DNA from: Prochlorococcus sp. AG-436-D21
GTDB taxonomy: Bacteria > Cyanobacteriota > Cyanobacteriia > PCC-6307 > Cyanobiaceae
Direction of reading: 5' to 3'
DNA length: 63,148 bases
Assembly: GCA_003212655.1 (NCBI GenBank)
Contig: QCPF01000007.1
Coordinates: 1-63,148, forward strand
Below are positions 27,814 through 36,942 of the stretch, piece after piece. The position numbers were made by a program, and so were the translations under genes. Under the pieces are notes generated by a model. The model saw only the letters and a list, made by a program, of their open reading frames with translations. It was not told the origin of the DNA and did no database searches. How positions within the stretch are numbered: the first letter of the stretch is position 1; each line of letters opens with the position of its first letter.

Positions 27814-28170
27814 TTAAGATTCTTCTGTAGGTAATAATCTGATTTGTTTTCTTCCAAGCTTTATTTCGAATTCATCACCTGCTTTTAAATCAAGAAGTGC
27901 TGTATATGCTTTCCCAATCAGAAGATTCCCATTGCCTTGAACTGTAGCAATATAACTAAGTTTTCTTCCACCTTTCCCAATACCTGCAACTCCAGAATCA
28001 CCAAGATTTACCCCTTTTGCTTCTAAAAGTGCTTCATAAAATGCTGTAAAGTTTAGGCGCTCACCTCCGTTTTTCTTAGTGGAAACATATCCACAGGCGC
28101 GAACTAGGTCAGATTTGCTAACATCACCAAGTTCTTTAACTTTTGCAAGGAGATCGCTACCAGTTAGCAT
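27814..28170 (-). CDS. AbrB-like transcriptional regulator (cyAbrB family)
   Basis: A 118-residue cyanobacterial AbrB-type DNA-binding protein. The N-terminal domain (LTGSDLLAKVKELGDVSKSDLVRACGYVS) is specific to cyanobacteria; the C-terminal part (about 75-115, ALLDLKAGDEFEIKLGRKQIRLLP) is the swapped-hairpin AbrB-like DNA-binding fold. In model cyanobacteria such proteins regulate carbon and nitrogen balance, so it is a candidate regulator of carboxysome and nitrogen genes. This is established for relatives, not shown here. Paralogue identity is undetermined. Confidence 0.9.
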   Translation of the reverse strand: MLTGSDLLAKVKELGDVSKSDLVRACGYVSTKKNGGERLNFTAFYEALLEAKGVNLGDSGVAGIGKGGRKLSYIATVQGNGNLLIGKAYTALLDLKAGDEFEIKLGRKQIRLLPTEES

Positions 28171-28267
28171 AATTAATTAAAAGAAAGTTGTATTAAATAA
28201 CATAGCAATCTGCGTGTAATATATGCAATTATTAAGTATCTATTCATTCTATTATTTATATTTAAAA

Positions 28268-28537
28268 ATGGAAAAGTTTGTAGTTTTTGGAAGGTACTGT
28301 GAAGATGCAATTATTAAAAGGGAACCATTTCGGGAACAACATCTTAAGAGACTTAAAAACTTAAAAGATAGCGATATTTTAGTTACATTAGGGCCAACAA
28401 AATGTACCAAATATTTATTTGGAATTTTTAATGCTAATGATGTAAACGAGTTGAAAGATCTTATTGAGGAGGATATATATTGGGAAAAAGGTATATGGAT
28501 TAATTATGATATTTATCCCTGGATTCAAGCATTTTAA
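28268..28537 (+). CDS. YciI-like family protein
   Basis: An 89-residue small alpha-beta protein of the YCII-related type. The start MEKFVVFGRYCEDAI, the helix RREQHLKRL-like segment (REPFREQHLKRLKNL) with its histidine, the GPTKCTKYLFGIFNA strand and the DDLIEEDIYWEKGIW-like end are family features. Function is unknown in most organisms; some relatives are dehalogenase- or muconolactone-isomerase-like. I prefer the ATG at 28268 over an in-frame upstream ATG at 28223, because the extra 15 residues are hydrophobic and atypical. Confidence 0.75.
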   Translation: MEKFVVFGRYCEDAIIKREPFREQHLKRLKNLKDSDILVTLGPTKCTKYLFGIFNANDVNELKDLIEEDIYWEKGIWINYDIYPWIQAF

Positions 28538-28660
28538 ATATGATTTACGAAAAAATTTAGTAATTATTAACTATTTATTAAAAGAATTAATTTAACTTAA
28601 AAATATATAATATTTTTGCTTTAATAATTCAATTATTTCTCTTATTTAGGAGTTAAAACT

Positions 28661-28679
28661 ATATTATTTTAAATAATAT
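28661..28679. other. AT-only inverted repeat at a convergent gene junction
   Basis: ATATTATTT and AAATAATAT flank a single T, directly against the stop of the minus-strand helix-turn-helix gene and 123 bp after the YciI-like gene. It could serve as a weak shared terminator, but it has no GC pairs. The rest of 28538-28679 is featureless AT-rich sequence. Confidence 0.3.
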
Positions 28680-29000
28680 TTATTTACTAGTATCTTGATT
28701 TATCTGGTTTACTAATGAGTCGATATCTAATTGATTATATGGTGGTGTTTGTTTTGTTTCTAGATAATCGTTCTTGATATTGTTTAACCATTTTTGCTCA
28801 ATCTTTATAAGACTTTTTGCAATATTGAACATACCGCCTTTTTTATATAATTCTTCAATTTTGAGAATAATCTCGGAGGTTCTACTCGATTTAATATTTA
28901 ATTCATTTGCTAAGTCTTTTTGGGTAAATCCATGCGTTTTTAACCAATCTTTAATGAAGGAGACGAGTTCTTTTTCTTCCTGTATAGATAATTTACTCAT
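28680..29000 (-). CDS. Small helix-turn-helix protein
   Basis: A 106-residue protein. Residues about 14-52 (WLKTHGFTQKDLANELNIKSSRTSEIIL) read as a Cro/XRE-like helix-turn-helix: TQKDLANEL is the first helix and SSRTSEII the recognition helix. The rest is helical and charged. It has no partner domain, so the target is unknown. It starts immediately after the stop of the upstream DUF1232 gene with no gap, and both sit downstream of a sigma factor on the same strand, so they may share a transcript. Confidence 0.75.
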   Translation of the reverse strand: MSKLSIQEEKELVSFIKDWLKTHGFTQKDLANELNIKSSRTSEIILKIEELYKKGGMFNIAKSLIKIEQKWLNNIKNDYLETKQTPPYNQLDIDSLVNQINQDTSK

Positions 29001-29369
29001 TCAATAAAAAGGAAATAACTTATTAAGCTTATTCTCTGCTCTTGCTCTTATTGAAGGAGTCATGTATTTGCTCCATATACTGAGTACTGCGGTGAGGGCT
29101 ACAAAATCATCACTAAAACCAACTAAAGGCATAAAGTCAGGGAAAAGATCAAATGGCATAATCAAATATGCTAGAGCAGCCATTAATGAAACTCTCACTT
29201 GTGTAGGAGTATAAGGATCTAATGCCATCTCCAAAACTTCTAAGGCAGGCTTGGCAATTGTTCTTCCCGCTTTAATAAGAATCTTGATAATGATATTTTC
29301 ATCAAATGTTGAACTTTCTAAAACTTCAGCATCATATATTTTTTCTTGGGTTTTGTAATTATCTTTCAT
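29001..29369 (-). CDS. DUF1232 (YkvA) family membrane protein
   Basis: A 122-residue protein. The DUF1232 motif occupies about residues 50-100: VSLMAALAYLIMPFDLFPDFMPLVGFSDDFVALTAVLS is the typical hydrophobic hairpin with P-x-D-x-x-P-D. The N-terminal 45 residues are polar. The family is widespread, membrane-associated and of unknown function. It lies 37 bp downstream of the sigma factor and abuts the small helix-turn-helix gene. Confidence 0.85.
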   Translation of the reverse strand: MKDNYKTQEKIYDAEVLESSTFDENIIIKILIKAGRTIAKPALEVLEMALDPYTPTQVRVSLMAALAYLIMPFDLFPDFMPLVGFSDDFVALTAVLSIWSKYMTPSIRARAENKLNKLFPFY

Positions 29370-29406
29370 CCTTATTAATGAAATTTAAATATTTTTAATA
29401 GAATTT

Positions 29407-30330
29407 TTAGCTAATACTATCAACTAATCCATTCTGTATTCCTGCTTTTCTAAGTTTTCTTAAAGCACGTTGAACAACTTGTCGGCAATATTCCCTGCTA
29501 CAACTCATATGTCTTGCAACTTCAGCTAAAGTTCTCCATTCATTAGAAGCGTCTAATCCAAATCTTAGGCTAACTATCCTTCTTTCTTTTTCAGTTAAAT
29601 TTGCTTTATCTAATAACTTCCAAGCTGAAGCGGTCCTTTCGGCTAATTCGGCTAATTCCATTGGGGGAGTTTGATCACTTGGAAGAATATCAACTAGCTC
29701 AGAGGGATCTGACTTTGATTTGACAGTACCTTGGAGACTAACAGTAATGCTTCTCAATTCACAAGAAAGTAGTTCATCAATTTCCTCCCTAGTTATTTTC
29801 ATTTCTTCAGCTAGCTCATCAGTCGTGGGTGGAATGCCTTTAAGTTGCATAAGCTTTGATTTTGCTGATCTTAATTTTGTGAGTTTTTCATTGATATTTA
29901 CAGGTATCCTTATTGTCCTACTTTGAGTTGATAATGCTCTATTTAATCCTTGCCTGATCCACCAATAAGCATAAGTGGAAAATCTGTGTCCCCTAGAGGG
30001 ATCATATTTTTCTACAGCCCTTGTAAGACCTAATGTCCCCTCCTGAATTAAATCCAGTAATTCTAGCCCCTTACCTTGGTATCTCTTGGCAAGGTTTACA
30101 ACTAGTCTTAGGTTGGCTGTTATCATCTCATTTTTAGCTTTTTCACCAATTTTTATCTTTTTTCTTTCAGCTTCGGAAAATTCACACGCAGGCCCTTTGC
30201 CACCTGCCTCTTGACATCTATTAACAAGCACAAGCATTTCTTGGACCTTTCTGCCCATAGTGAGTTCTCTTTCGGGAGTCAAAAGTTGATGACGACCTAT
30301 TTCACCAAGAAAATCGCTTAATGAACTCAC
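29407..30330 (-). CDS. Group 2 RNA polymerase sigma factor (RpoD-like)
   Basis: A 307-residue sigma-70 family protein without the long region 1.1. Regions seen: 1.2 (SDFLGEIGRHQLLTPERE), region 2 with core-binding and -10 recognition (LRLVVNLAKRYQGKGLELLDLIQEG, RFSTYAYWWIRQ), region 3 and region 4 helix-turn-helix (RTLAEVARHMSCSREYCRQ). It is a non-essential stress or light/dark type sigma in cyanobacteria by analogy. The start is GTG, supported by a GAGG at 30336-30339 on the minus strand. The upstream gap holds an 11-bp tandem repeat. Confidence 0.93.
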   Translation of the reverse strand: MSSLSDFLGEIGRHQLLTPERELTMGRKVQEMLVLVNRCQEAGGKGPACEFSEAERKKIKIGEKAKNEMITANLRLVVNLAKRYQGKGLELLDLIQEGTLGLTRAVEKYDPSRGHRFSTYAYWWIRQGLNRALSTQSRTIRIPVNINEKLTKLRSAKSKLMQLKGIPPTTDELAEEMKITREEIDELLSCELRSITVSLQGTVKSKSDPSELVDILPSDQTPPMELAELAERTASAWKLLDKANLTEKERRIVSLRFGLDASNEWRTLAEVARHMSCSREYCRQVVQRALRKLRKAGIQNGLVDSIS

Positions 30331-30390
30331 GATTTACCTCATTGTTGATATATTCAACTTATAGTTAATTCAGTAATAAGCCATACATGT

Positions 30391-30420
30391 AATAATTAAT
30401 TAATAATTAATTAATAATTT
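30391..30420. repeat. 11-bp AT tandem repeat upstream of the sigma-factor gene
   Basis: The unit AATAATTAATT occurs twice exactly (30391-30401, 30402-30412) and partly a third time (30413-30420). The period is close to one helical turn and lies 61 bp before the sigma-factor start, within the 159-bp divergent-free gap between hisIE and the sigma gene. It may bend DNA or be a length-variable promoter element. Confidence 0.6.
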
Positions 30421-30489
30421 TTGATTATTTTTTATCATATTTTTTAAGTTTTTTGGTTAACAAATTTATAAATTCAAAATCTTAATTAT

Positions 30490-31149
30490 TTAATTTTTTC
30501 TTCTTGATTCTAGAACAGCAAGTACATCTCTCCACTCAACGCCTTTATGCATAAGGGCTACTAGCAGATGGTAAATTAAATCAGCAGCTTCATTTGAGAT
30601 TGAATTTTTATCATTATCTTTGCAAGCCATTATAAATTCTGCGGATTCCTCTCCTATTTTTTTTAAAATGGTATTACTGCCTTTTGTTAATAAATGATTT
30701 GTATAACTTTTTTCTGATGGATTTATTGACCTTTCGTTAATTGTATTAAATAATTCAGAGCAAATATTTGAGAAAGGAGTTGTTTTTTTCTCTTTTTTAT
30801 CATTTTGATTAATTTGGATTTCATTGAAAAAACAACTTTTTTCCCCAGTGTGACATGCTCCTGAACCATTTTGTTCAATCAAAAGGATTAGTGCATCATT
30901 ATCACAGTCGAATCTTATCTCTTTCAGTATTTGAGTACTCCCACTTGTAGCTCCTTTTCTCCAGATTTCTGATCTTGATCTACTCCAGTAATGAACGTTT
31001 TTGGTCTCTAGTGTCATTGTCAACGATTCTTTGTTCATCCAAGCAAGCATAAGAATTGATCCGTCAAGCCAATCTTGTGCTATTGCAGGGATTAATCCAT
31101 AATTATCAAAGCGTAGATCTTCTATCGAAAAATTAGTTGAATAAGTCAT
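30490..31149 (-). CDS. hisI: Bifunctional phosphoribosyl-AMP cyclohydrolase / phosphoribosyl-ATP pyrophosphatase
   Basis: Carries out two consecutive steps of histidine synthesis. The HisI domain (about residues 1-115) shows ILMLAWMNKESL, HYWSRSRSEIWRKGATSG and the zinc cysteines in RFDCDNDA and GACHTGEKSCFF. The HisE domain (about 125-219) shows KIGEESAEFIMACK and NEAADLIYHLLVAL, the MazG-like metal-binding helices. Length 219 residues is normal for the fusion. It is divergent from the QueD-like gene across about 60 bp. Confidence 0.96.
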   Translation of the reverse strand: MTYSTNFSIEDLRFDNYGLIPAIAQDWLDGSILMLAWMNKESLTMTLETKNVHYWSRSRSEIWRKGATSGSTQILKEIRFDCDNDALILLIEQNGSGACHTGEKSCFFNEIQINQNDKKEKKTTPFSNICSELFNTINERSINPSEKSYTNHLLTKGSNTILKKIGEESAEFIMACKDNDKNSISNEAADLIYHLLVALMHKGVEWRDVLAVLESRRKN

Positions 31150-31212
31150 TATTTTCGTTATGTTAAATCCTACTCATTGTGTTTTATTAAAAATTATCCT
31201 AACAGTTAATTG

Positions 31213-31683
31213 ATGTATATTCATTCTTTGAAATTTTCATGCAGCAAAAGTTACGAGGATTTTCCCTGTTCACATAGGCAATGGCGCCATGAAGGCCACT
31301 GCAGATTTGTGCATGGATATTCAAGATCATTCACCTTTTGGTTTACTGCAAAAAAATTAGACCTAAATGGTTTTGTTGTGGATTTTTCAAGTCTAAAGCC
31401 CCTTGAAAATAGACTAAAGGAGCAATTTGACCATACTTTTTTAGTAAATAAAGATGACCCCTTGCTGAATTACTGGGAAAAATTACATAACTTAAATGCT
31501 TTAGATCTGAGAATTATGGATAATGTGGGAATGGAGTTCACTTCTGAATTAATTTGGAGATGGGCTAATGAATACTTGCAGGACAAGGATAAGGGAAGAA
31601 CATGTTGTTGGAAAACAGAATCAAAAGAAAATAAATCTAATAAAGCAAGTTATGAGGAAATTCCTGATTGGTTCAAATCTTAA
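31213..31683 (+). CDS. QueD/6-pyruvoyl-tetrahydropterin synthase-like protein, divergent zinc site
   Basis: A 156-residue member of the T-fold pterin family (6-carboxytetrahydropterin synthase in queuosine synthesis, or PTPS). The zinc site normally uses three histidines; His21 (CSHRQW) and His34 are present, but the third (the second H of HGH) is Tyr36 in VHGYSR. The catalytic cysteine position is kept (Cys30), as are VVDFSSLK and FDHTFLVN. The C-terminal 30 residues are an unusual charged tail with two adjacent cysteines (RTCCWK). Start is ATG at 31213; a TTG precedes it directly. Function beyond fold is uncertain. Confidence 0.85.
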   Translation: MYIHSLKFSCSKSYEDFPCSHRQWRHEGHCRFVHGYSRSFTFWFTAKKLDLNGFVVDFSSLKPLENRLKEQFDHTFLVNKDDPLLNYWEKLHNLNALDLRIMDNVGMEFTSELIWRWANEYLQDKDKGRTCCWKTESKENKSNKASYEEIPDWFKS

Positions 31684-31732
31684 ATTAAAGTTGTTAAATT
31701 TCAAGTAATATAAAATTCTTTAATTAAGATCT

Positions 31733-34315
31733 TTAATCAACAATTATCTCTCCATTAACCAGATAAATATTAATTTCGTTTTTATTAAGGTAATGATTAT
31801 TCAATATATTATTTGAAATTTTTGTCTCAATTTGTTTTTGAATAATTCTTTTTAAAGGTCTTGCACCATAGGCATGATCGAAACTATGTTCAACAAGTTG
31901 GTTAATTGCCTCATCCGTAATTTTTAGTTTTAAGTTTTTTTTGTGCAGTCTTTTTTCTAAATTTTGAAGCTGGATTTTTGCAATTTCTTTTATGTCGTTT
32001 AATTCTAAATTATTAAAAATAACTATTTCATCAAGTCGATTTAAAAACTCAGGCTTGAAAAATTTTTTAAGTTCATTATCTACAACTTTTTTAATTTCAT
32101 TTGTATCTTCTTTTCTAACTGATAAATCGTTTATTGATTGACTTCCTAAATTACTTGTGAGAACAATAATTGAGTTTTTGAAATTGATTGTATGACCCTG
32201 CCCATCTGTAATAATTCCATCATCAAGAACCTGCAAAAGAATATCTAAAATGTCTTTGTGTGCTTTTTCTATTTCATCTAGAAGTATCAAAGAATAAGGA
32301 TTTTTCCGCACTGCTTCAGTTAATTGACCGCCTGATTCGAAACCTAAATATCCAGGAGGCGCCCCTATAATTTTGCTAACTGCATGCTTTTCCATATATT
32401 CAGACATATCTAGTCTTGTAATTGAAGAATTTGAATCGAATATAATTTTGGCTATTACTTTACTCAGCTCTGTTTTCCCAACACCAGTTGGACCTAAGAA
32501 GAGGAAACTGGCTAAAGGCTTGCTTGGATCATTTAAACCAGTCCTTGATCTCTTAATGGAATCTGCAACAGCCCTAATTGCACTATCTTGACCAATAATT
32601 TTTTCTTTAAGGATTGACTCGAGGCTCAAAAGTTTATCTTTTTCTGGCTGGTTTAAGTTCTGTACTGGAATAGAGGTCCACTTTGAGACAACTTCTGCAA
32701 TATCATCAAAAGTAACCTCTTGCCTTAAAAGATTCGTCTCTCCGTTTTTGTGAGAATTAACAAGACAATCGCTTTTTTCTTTTAATTTTTTTTGTAAAGA
32801 ATTTAAAGTGCCAAATTCTAATTCCGCTGCTTTGTTAAGGTCAAAACTCCTTTTGGCTTGATCTATTTGCAATTGAACAGATTCAATTTCTTCTTTTATG
32901 GTACTTATCTCATCAATTTCATCTTTTTCTTTTTTCCATTTAGCGCCTAGTTCTGCCTGTTTATCTTTAAGGGATATAAGTTCATTATTGATTTTTTTTA
33001 ATCTTTCTACAGAAAAATCATCTGTTTCTCTTTTTAAAGAGAATTTTTCCATCTCATATTGCAGAACTTTTCGATCAATTTCATCAATTTCTTCAGGTTT
33101 TGAAGTTATGACCATATTTAATCTTGAGGCTGCTTCATCTATAAGATCTATTGCTTTGTCAGGAAGAAATCTATCGTTAATATATCTTTCGCTAAGGGTC
33201 GCAGCAGCGACTAAAGCATTATCAGAAATTCTCACACTATGATGAACTTCGTATCTTTCTCTTAATCCTCTTAATATTGATACAGTATCATCTATTGAAG
33301 GAGCATCAATTTTTATTTTCTGAAATCTTCGTTCTAGAGCAGGATCTTTTTCTATATTTTGTTTATGTTCAATAATAGTTGTAGCACCAATACATCTAAG
33401 TTCTCCTCTTGCAAGCATTGGTTTTAATAGGTTGCTTGCATCTAAAGAACCTCCGCTAGCACCAGCCCCAACAACTGTATGAATTTCATCAATAAAAAGA
33501 ATGATTTTACCGTCTGATTCTTTAACTTTCTTTAGCACATTTTTTATTCTTTCTTCAAATTCTCCACGATATTTTGCCCCAGCTATAAGTGAACCCATAT
33601 CTAATGAAATTAGTTGCCTATCTTGTAGGGCAGAAGGTACATCGCCATTTATAATTCTTTGAGCCAACCCTTCAACAATCGCCGTTTTACCAACACCAGG
33701 TTCTCCAATAAGAACCGGATTATTTTTTGTTCTTCTACTCAATATTTGAATTGTTCTTCTAATCTCTTCCTCTCTACCAATAACAGGGTCTAAGATTCCA
33801 TCTCGTGCAGACTGAGTTAGATCAATACCGTATTTTTCTAAAGACTCATTAGAAGTATCAAATTCGTTTTTTACTGCTGGATCCGACTTCATTTTCTTTA
33901 AAGTTTCAAAAAATTCTGGAATGCCTTTATGATTTAATATTTGAAATCCATATCTATCATCATAAGTGAAACTATAAATTAAGTGATCTGTTGATATCAC
34001 TACATCATTTAAAGTGATTTTAATATCATTCGCTTTCAAAAATATTTTGTGAAGGGTATCGCCTATATATAAATTATCTTGTTTATCTTTCATTTTTGCC
34101 TTCGCATTTAATGAAGAAATTATTTCCCTTTCAAGGTCTTTTAGATTTAAATTATTTTTTTTTAAGATCTTTTTTGTAAAATTGTCCTTTTTTATAAGAG
34201 CTAATAATAAATTATCAGAGTCTACGTTTTGTTGATGATTTTTATGAGCAATTTCTTTGGCAAAAATAAAACAGTTCCAAGCAGAATTTGAAAATTCGCT
34301 TGGAACTATTTTCAT
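31733..34315 (-). CDS. clpB: ATP-dependent chaperone ClpB (disaggregase)
   Basis: A hexameric AAA+ unfoldase that resolves protein aggregates with DnaK. Of 860 residues, about 1-145 is the Clp N domain, the first ATPase has Walker [10 protein letters not shown] near residue 200, the middle coiled-coil spans about 400-520 ([20 protein letters not shown] onward), and the second ATPase has GPTGVGKTE near 600. The middle domain identifies ClpB, not ClpA or ClpC. The N domain is visibly divergent from the usual, so it may be the second cyanobacterial paralogue (ClpB2). ATG at 34315 is preferred to the in-frame TTG before it. It lies 64 bp after petE on the same strand. Confidence 0.93.
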   Translation of the reverse strand: MKIVPSEFSNSAWNCFIFAKEIAHKNHQQNVDSDNLLLALIKKDNFTKKILKKNNLNLKDLEREIISSLNAKAKMKDKQDNLYIGDTLHKIFLKANDIKITLNDVVISTDHLIYSFTYDDRYGFQILNHKGIPEFFETLKKMKSDPAVKNEFDTSNESLEKYGIDLTQSARDGILDPVIGREEEIRRTIQILSRRTKNNPVLIGEPGVGKTAIVEGLAQRIINGDVPSALQDRQLISLDMGSLIAGAKYRGEFEERIKNVLKKVKESDGKIILFIDEIHTVVGAGASGGSLDASNLLKPMLARGELRCIGATTIIEHKQNIEKDPALERRFQKIKIDAPSIDDTVSILRGLRERYEVHHSVRISDNALVAAATLSERYINDRFLPDKAIDLIDEAASRLNMVITSKPEEIDEIDRKVLQYEMEKFSLKRETDDFSVERLKKINNELISLKDKQAELGAKWKKEKDEIDEISTIKEEIESVQLQIDQAKRSFDLNKAAELEFGTLNSLQKKLKEKSDCLVNSHKNGETNLLRQEVTFDDIAEVVSKWTSIPVQNLNQPEKDKLLSLESILKEKIIGQDSAIRAVADSIKRSRTGLNDPSKPLASFLFLGPTGVGKTELSKVIAKIIFDSNSSITRLDMSEYMEKHAVSKIIGAPPGYLGFESGGQLTEAVRKNPYSLILLDEIEKAHKDILDILLQVLDDGIITDGQGHTINFKNSIIVLTSNLGSQSINDLSVRKEDTNEIKKVVDNELKKFFKPEFLNRLDEIVIFNNLELNDIKEIAKIQLQNLEKRLHKKNLKLKITDEAINQLVEHSFDHAYGARPLKRIIQKQIETKISNNILNNHYLNKNEINIYLVNGEIIVD

Positions 34316-34382
34316 CAATCAAAATTTAGGTATGACTGTAATAATTGTTAAGTAAAAAAAGGTGTTTAACTATTTAGATGAT

Positions 34383-34733
34383 TTATTCAACAATAACTTT
34401 ACCTACCATTCCAGCACCTCTGTGTGGCTCACAATAGTAATCATATGTTCCAGCAGTATCAAATGTTTCTTCCCAAGACTCTCCTGGAGCAAAAGCTAGG
34501 TCTGCATGACTTAATTCCTCATGCCCATCAAAAACAGCATTGTGAGGGGCAAGTTTATTATTGACGAATTTAACTGTATCACCAGCACTAATGGTTACTG
34601 TACTTGGTTCAAATGCAAGCATTCCAGCATCTGTTCCTAGTTTTACTTCAACAGTCTTAGCTGAAACTGACGAAATACCTAGACCTAGAGTTAAAACTAT
34701 TGCAAATAACCCTGCAAAGATTGAACGTAACAT
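34383..34733 (-). CDS. petE: Plastocyanin
   Basis: Copper protein carrying electrons from cytochrome b6f to photosystem I in the thylakoid lumen. Residues 1-25 are a Sec signal peptide ending VSAKT. Copper ligands are visible: His in APHNAVF, then Cys, His and Met in [13 protein letters not shown] near the C-terminus. Length 116 residues as precursor is typical. Codon use is less AT-extreme than in neighbours, consistent with strong expression. Confidence 0.97.
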   Translation of the reverse strand: MLRSIFAGLFAIVLTLGLGISSVSAKTVEVKLGTDAGMLAFEPSTVTISAGDTVKFVNNKLAPHNAVFDGHEELSHADLAFAPGESWEETFDTAGTYDYYCEPHRGAGMVGKVIVE

Positions 34734-34792
34734 AATAATAATTTGCTTATCTATATATATTACAAGGCTTTGGTAACCTAACTGCGAGAATT

Positions 34793-35776
34793 TTAATTGT
34801 TATTACAGCTTGGTAACTTTGATAACCTTAAAATATCATTCAGTGACTTGGCATAACTTTTAAGTTTGAAAGTCTCAGGATTAGTGATGGGGACATGATT
34901 AAAGTCATATTTTTTGATACTAAAGCTATCCCAAGGAGTAGTTTGGATGGGGAGAATTCTTAATAATATTTTTAGAATTTTTTTTGTAAGCGGTATCGCA
35001 AAAAATCTCCTCATATTATGTCTTTTTAACAGTGTAATAATGGCATCATCAATTGAAATGAATTTTTGACCTAGCACAAATTTTCTAAAGCCTTTGTATT
35101 GCTCTTTTTTATGATTTTTAATTAGAAACCCGCAAATCTGGGCGATATCATTTGCGTGTATAAAGTGAAATTTAGAATCGAGTTTTAAAAATCTTGCTAA
35201 CCAAAGCCATTTCCCAATTTCTTTCAATCCACTAGTTAAATAACTTACAGGATATTTACTTTTTTTTCCAAGATTCCCTCCAAAAACCAAGGTAGGGAAA
35301 ACAGCGAATGTTTTTTCTGCAAATGAGCTTTCTCTAAGTCTTTGGAAACATTCATATTTTGTTTGAATGTACTCTGTTCCATAAATCAATGATTCCCTCA
35401 TTAATTGTGTTTGAGTATCAAGAATACTAGCTGTTGAAAAATAAATAATCTTTTCTAACTTTTCAATATCAACCATTTCTAGTAATTCTTCAAAAGCTTT
35501 AATATTTACTTCATAGGCTCTTTTTGGATCTCCCCATGCTGTAGCAGTATGTATTAGGTAATTAATTTGACTAATTTCCTTTTTATACCTATTTGATTCC
35601 CTGATATCGCACACCATTAACTTGACTTTTTTATTTTCTTGAACAGAAATTGGTAACTTACTTTTGTCTCTTACCATGAGATAAAGTCTGAATTTTGTGT
35701 TTTTCAAAAACCAATCAACTAAATATTGGCCAACACATCCATTAGCGCCTGTTATTAATAAGTTTTTATATGCCAA
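34793..35776 (-). CDS. NAD-dependent epimerase/dehydratase family protein
   Basis: A 327-residue extended short-chain dehydrogenase. The nucleotide-binding [10 protein letters not shown] is at residues about 10-20. The usual catalytic Tyr-x-x-x-Lys appears as YIQTKYEC near residue 140, after the STAS segment. The C-terminal third is substrate-binding and unrecognised, so the substrate could be a nucleotide sugar, a steroid-like or a flavonoid-like alcohol. It begins 8 bp after the hemE stop, in one operon. Confidence 0.88.
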   Translation of the reverse strand: MAYKNLLITGANGCVGQYLVDWFLKNTKFRLYLMVRDKSKLPISVQENKKVKLMVCDIRESNRYKKEISQINYLIHTATAWGDPKRAYEVNIKAFEELLEMVDIEKLEKIIYFSTASILDTQTQLMRESLIYGTEYIQTKYECFQRLRESSFAEKTFAVFPTLVFGGNLGKKSKYPVSYLTSGLKEIGKWLWLARFLKLDSKFHFIHANDIAQICGFLIKNHKKEQYKGFRKFVLGQKFISIDDAIITLLKRHNMRRFFAIPLTKKILKILLRILPIQTTPWDSFSIKKYDFNHVPITNPETFKLKSYAKSLNDILRLSKLPSCNNN

Positions 35777-35784
35777 GACTTTGA

Positions 35785-36825
35785 CTAGTAAGTGAGTTTT
35801 TTCCCATGTTCAAAAAATGTTTGAGCATTTTCTTCTGGAGTCCCAGGTAAAATCCCATGACCCAAATTAAGAATATATTTCCTGTCTTTAATTTTATTGA
35901 AAGTATTATTTATCCTTTCTTTTATTGATTCTTTGTTTCCGAATAAAATGCCAGGGTCAACATTACCTTGAATTCCAACCCCCCTGGGGATTCTTTTACA
36001 AGCCTCTTCAATATCTACTGTCCAGTCTAATGAAATTATATCTACTCCAGTTTTTGCCATTCTTTCCAGTACCCCAGCACTTCCTGAAATGTAAAGAATT
36101 ATTGGTGTTTCAGGGTATTCCGCTTTTACAATTTCAACAACTTTTTTTTGATAAGGCCCAGCAAAGATATCATAATCTTGTGGGCTTAATTGGCCTGCCC
36201 ATGAATCAAAAATTTGTACTACTTGCGCTCCAGATTTTATTTGATATTTAAGATACTCACCAATAGATTTCGCAAAATGGTCAAGAAGTTTATGAAGTAA
36301 ATATGGTTCATTAAAAGCCATTGATTTTATTAAGGAATAATTTTTACTGCTTCTACCTTCAACTACATATGCAGCAAGAGTCCAAGGTGCGCCAACAAAA
36401 CCTAAAACAGTTGCCTCGTTATTCACATCTTTTTTTAGTGAAGAAAGAACTTGCCCAACAAAGCTTAAACTCTCGCTTGGATTTAATTCTCTTAAATTTT
36501 CTACCTGATTAAGAGTTCTTATTGGGTCCTCAATAATTGGACCTTTACTTTCTATTATTTCAAAATTTATGCCCATCCCTGGAAGAGGTGTGAGAATATC
36601 TGAAAAAAGGATCACACCATCGGGTTTGAAAGCATGAAAAGGCTGCATTGAAATCTCATATGATAATTCTGGATTTTCAGACCTCTCTCTAAAGCTTGGG
36701 TAACGATCCCTTAAATCTCTATAGATTTTCATATATCTTCCTGCTTGCCTCATCATCCATACTGGAGGCCTATTTACTTTTTTACCTAGTGCGGCAGAAA
36801 GTAGTAGTGGTAAAACTTGACCCAT
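35785..36825 (-). CDS. hemE: Uroporphyrinogen III decarboxylase
   Basis: Removes four carboxyl groups from uroporphyrinogen III to give coproporphyrinogen, a shared step to heme, chlorophyll and bilins. The signature [14 protein letters not shown] near residue 20 includes the substrate-binding arginines; the catalytic aspartate is in [10 protein letters not shown] near 75, and [12 protein letters not shown] is near the C-terminus. Length 346 residues is typical. The upstream gap to glgB is 117 bp. Confidence 0.97.
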   Translation of the reverse strand: MGQVLPLLLSAALGKKVNRPPVWMMRQAGRYMKIYRDLRDRYPSFRERSENPELSYEISMQPFHAFKPDGVILFSDILTPLPGMGINFEIIESKGPIIEDPIRTLNQVENLRELNPSESLSFVGQVLSSLKKDVNNEATVLGFVGAPWTLAAYVVEGRSSKNYSLIKSMAFNEPYLLHKLLDHFAKSIGEYLKYQIKSGAQVVQIFDSWAGQLSPQDYDIFAGPYQKKVVEIVKAEYPETPIILYISGSAGVLERMAKTGVDIISLDWTVDIEEACKRIPRGVGIQGNVDPGILFGNKESIKERINNTFNKIKDRKYILNLGHGILPGTPEENAQTFFEHGKKLTY

Positions 36826-36942
36826 TTTTCAATTCGATATTTTAAAAAAAAATTAAAATCCAACTTAAAAATCTTACAATGTAAAGCAGAGCAAAAGCGT
36901 TATATGAACATTTATATGAAGCACTAAGTTAAATGAGCCTTC

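Noticed and set aside
28223-28267. Upstream ATG giving a longer YciI-like protein
   Set aside because: The added residues are hydrophobic and unlike the family N-terminus; the ATG at 28268 fits better.
32898-33242. 114-codon frame antisense to clpB
   Set aside because: Ser/Ile-rich shadow frame over a well-conserved gene.
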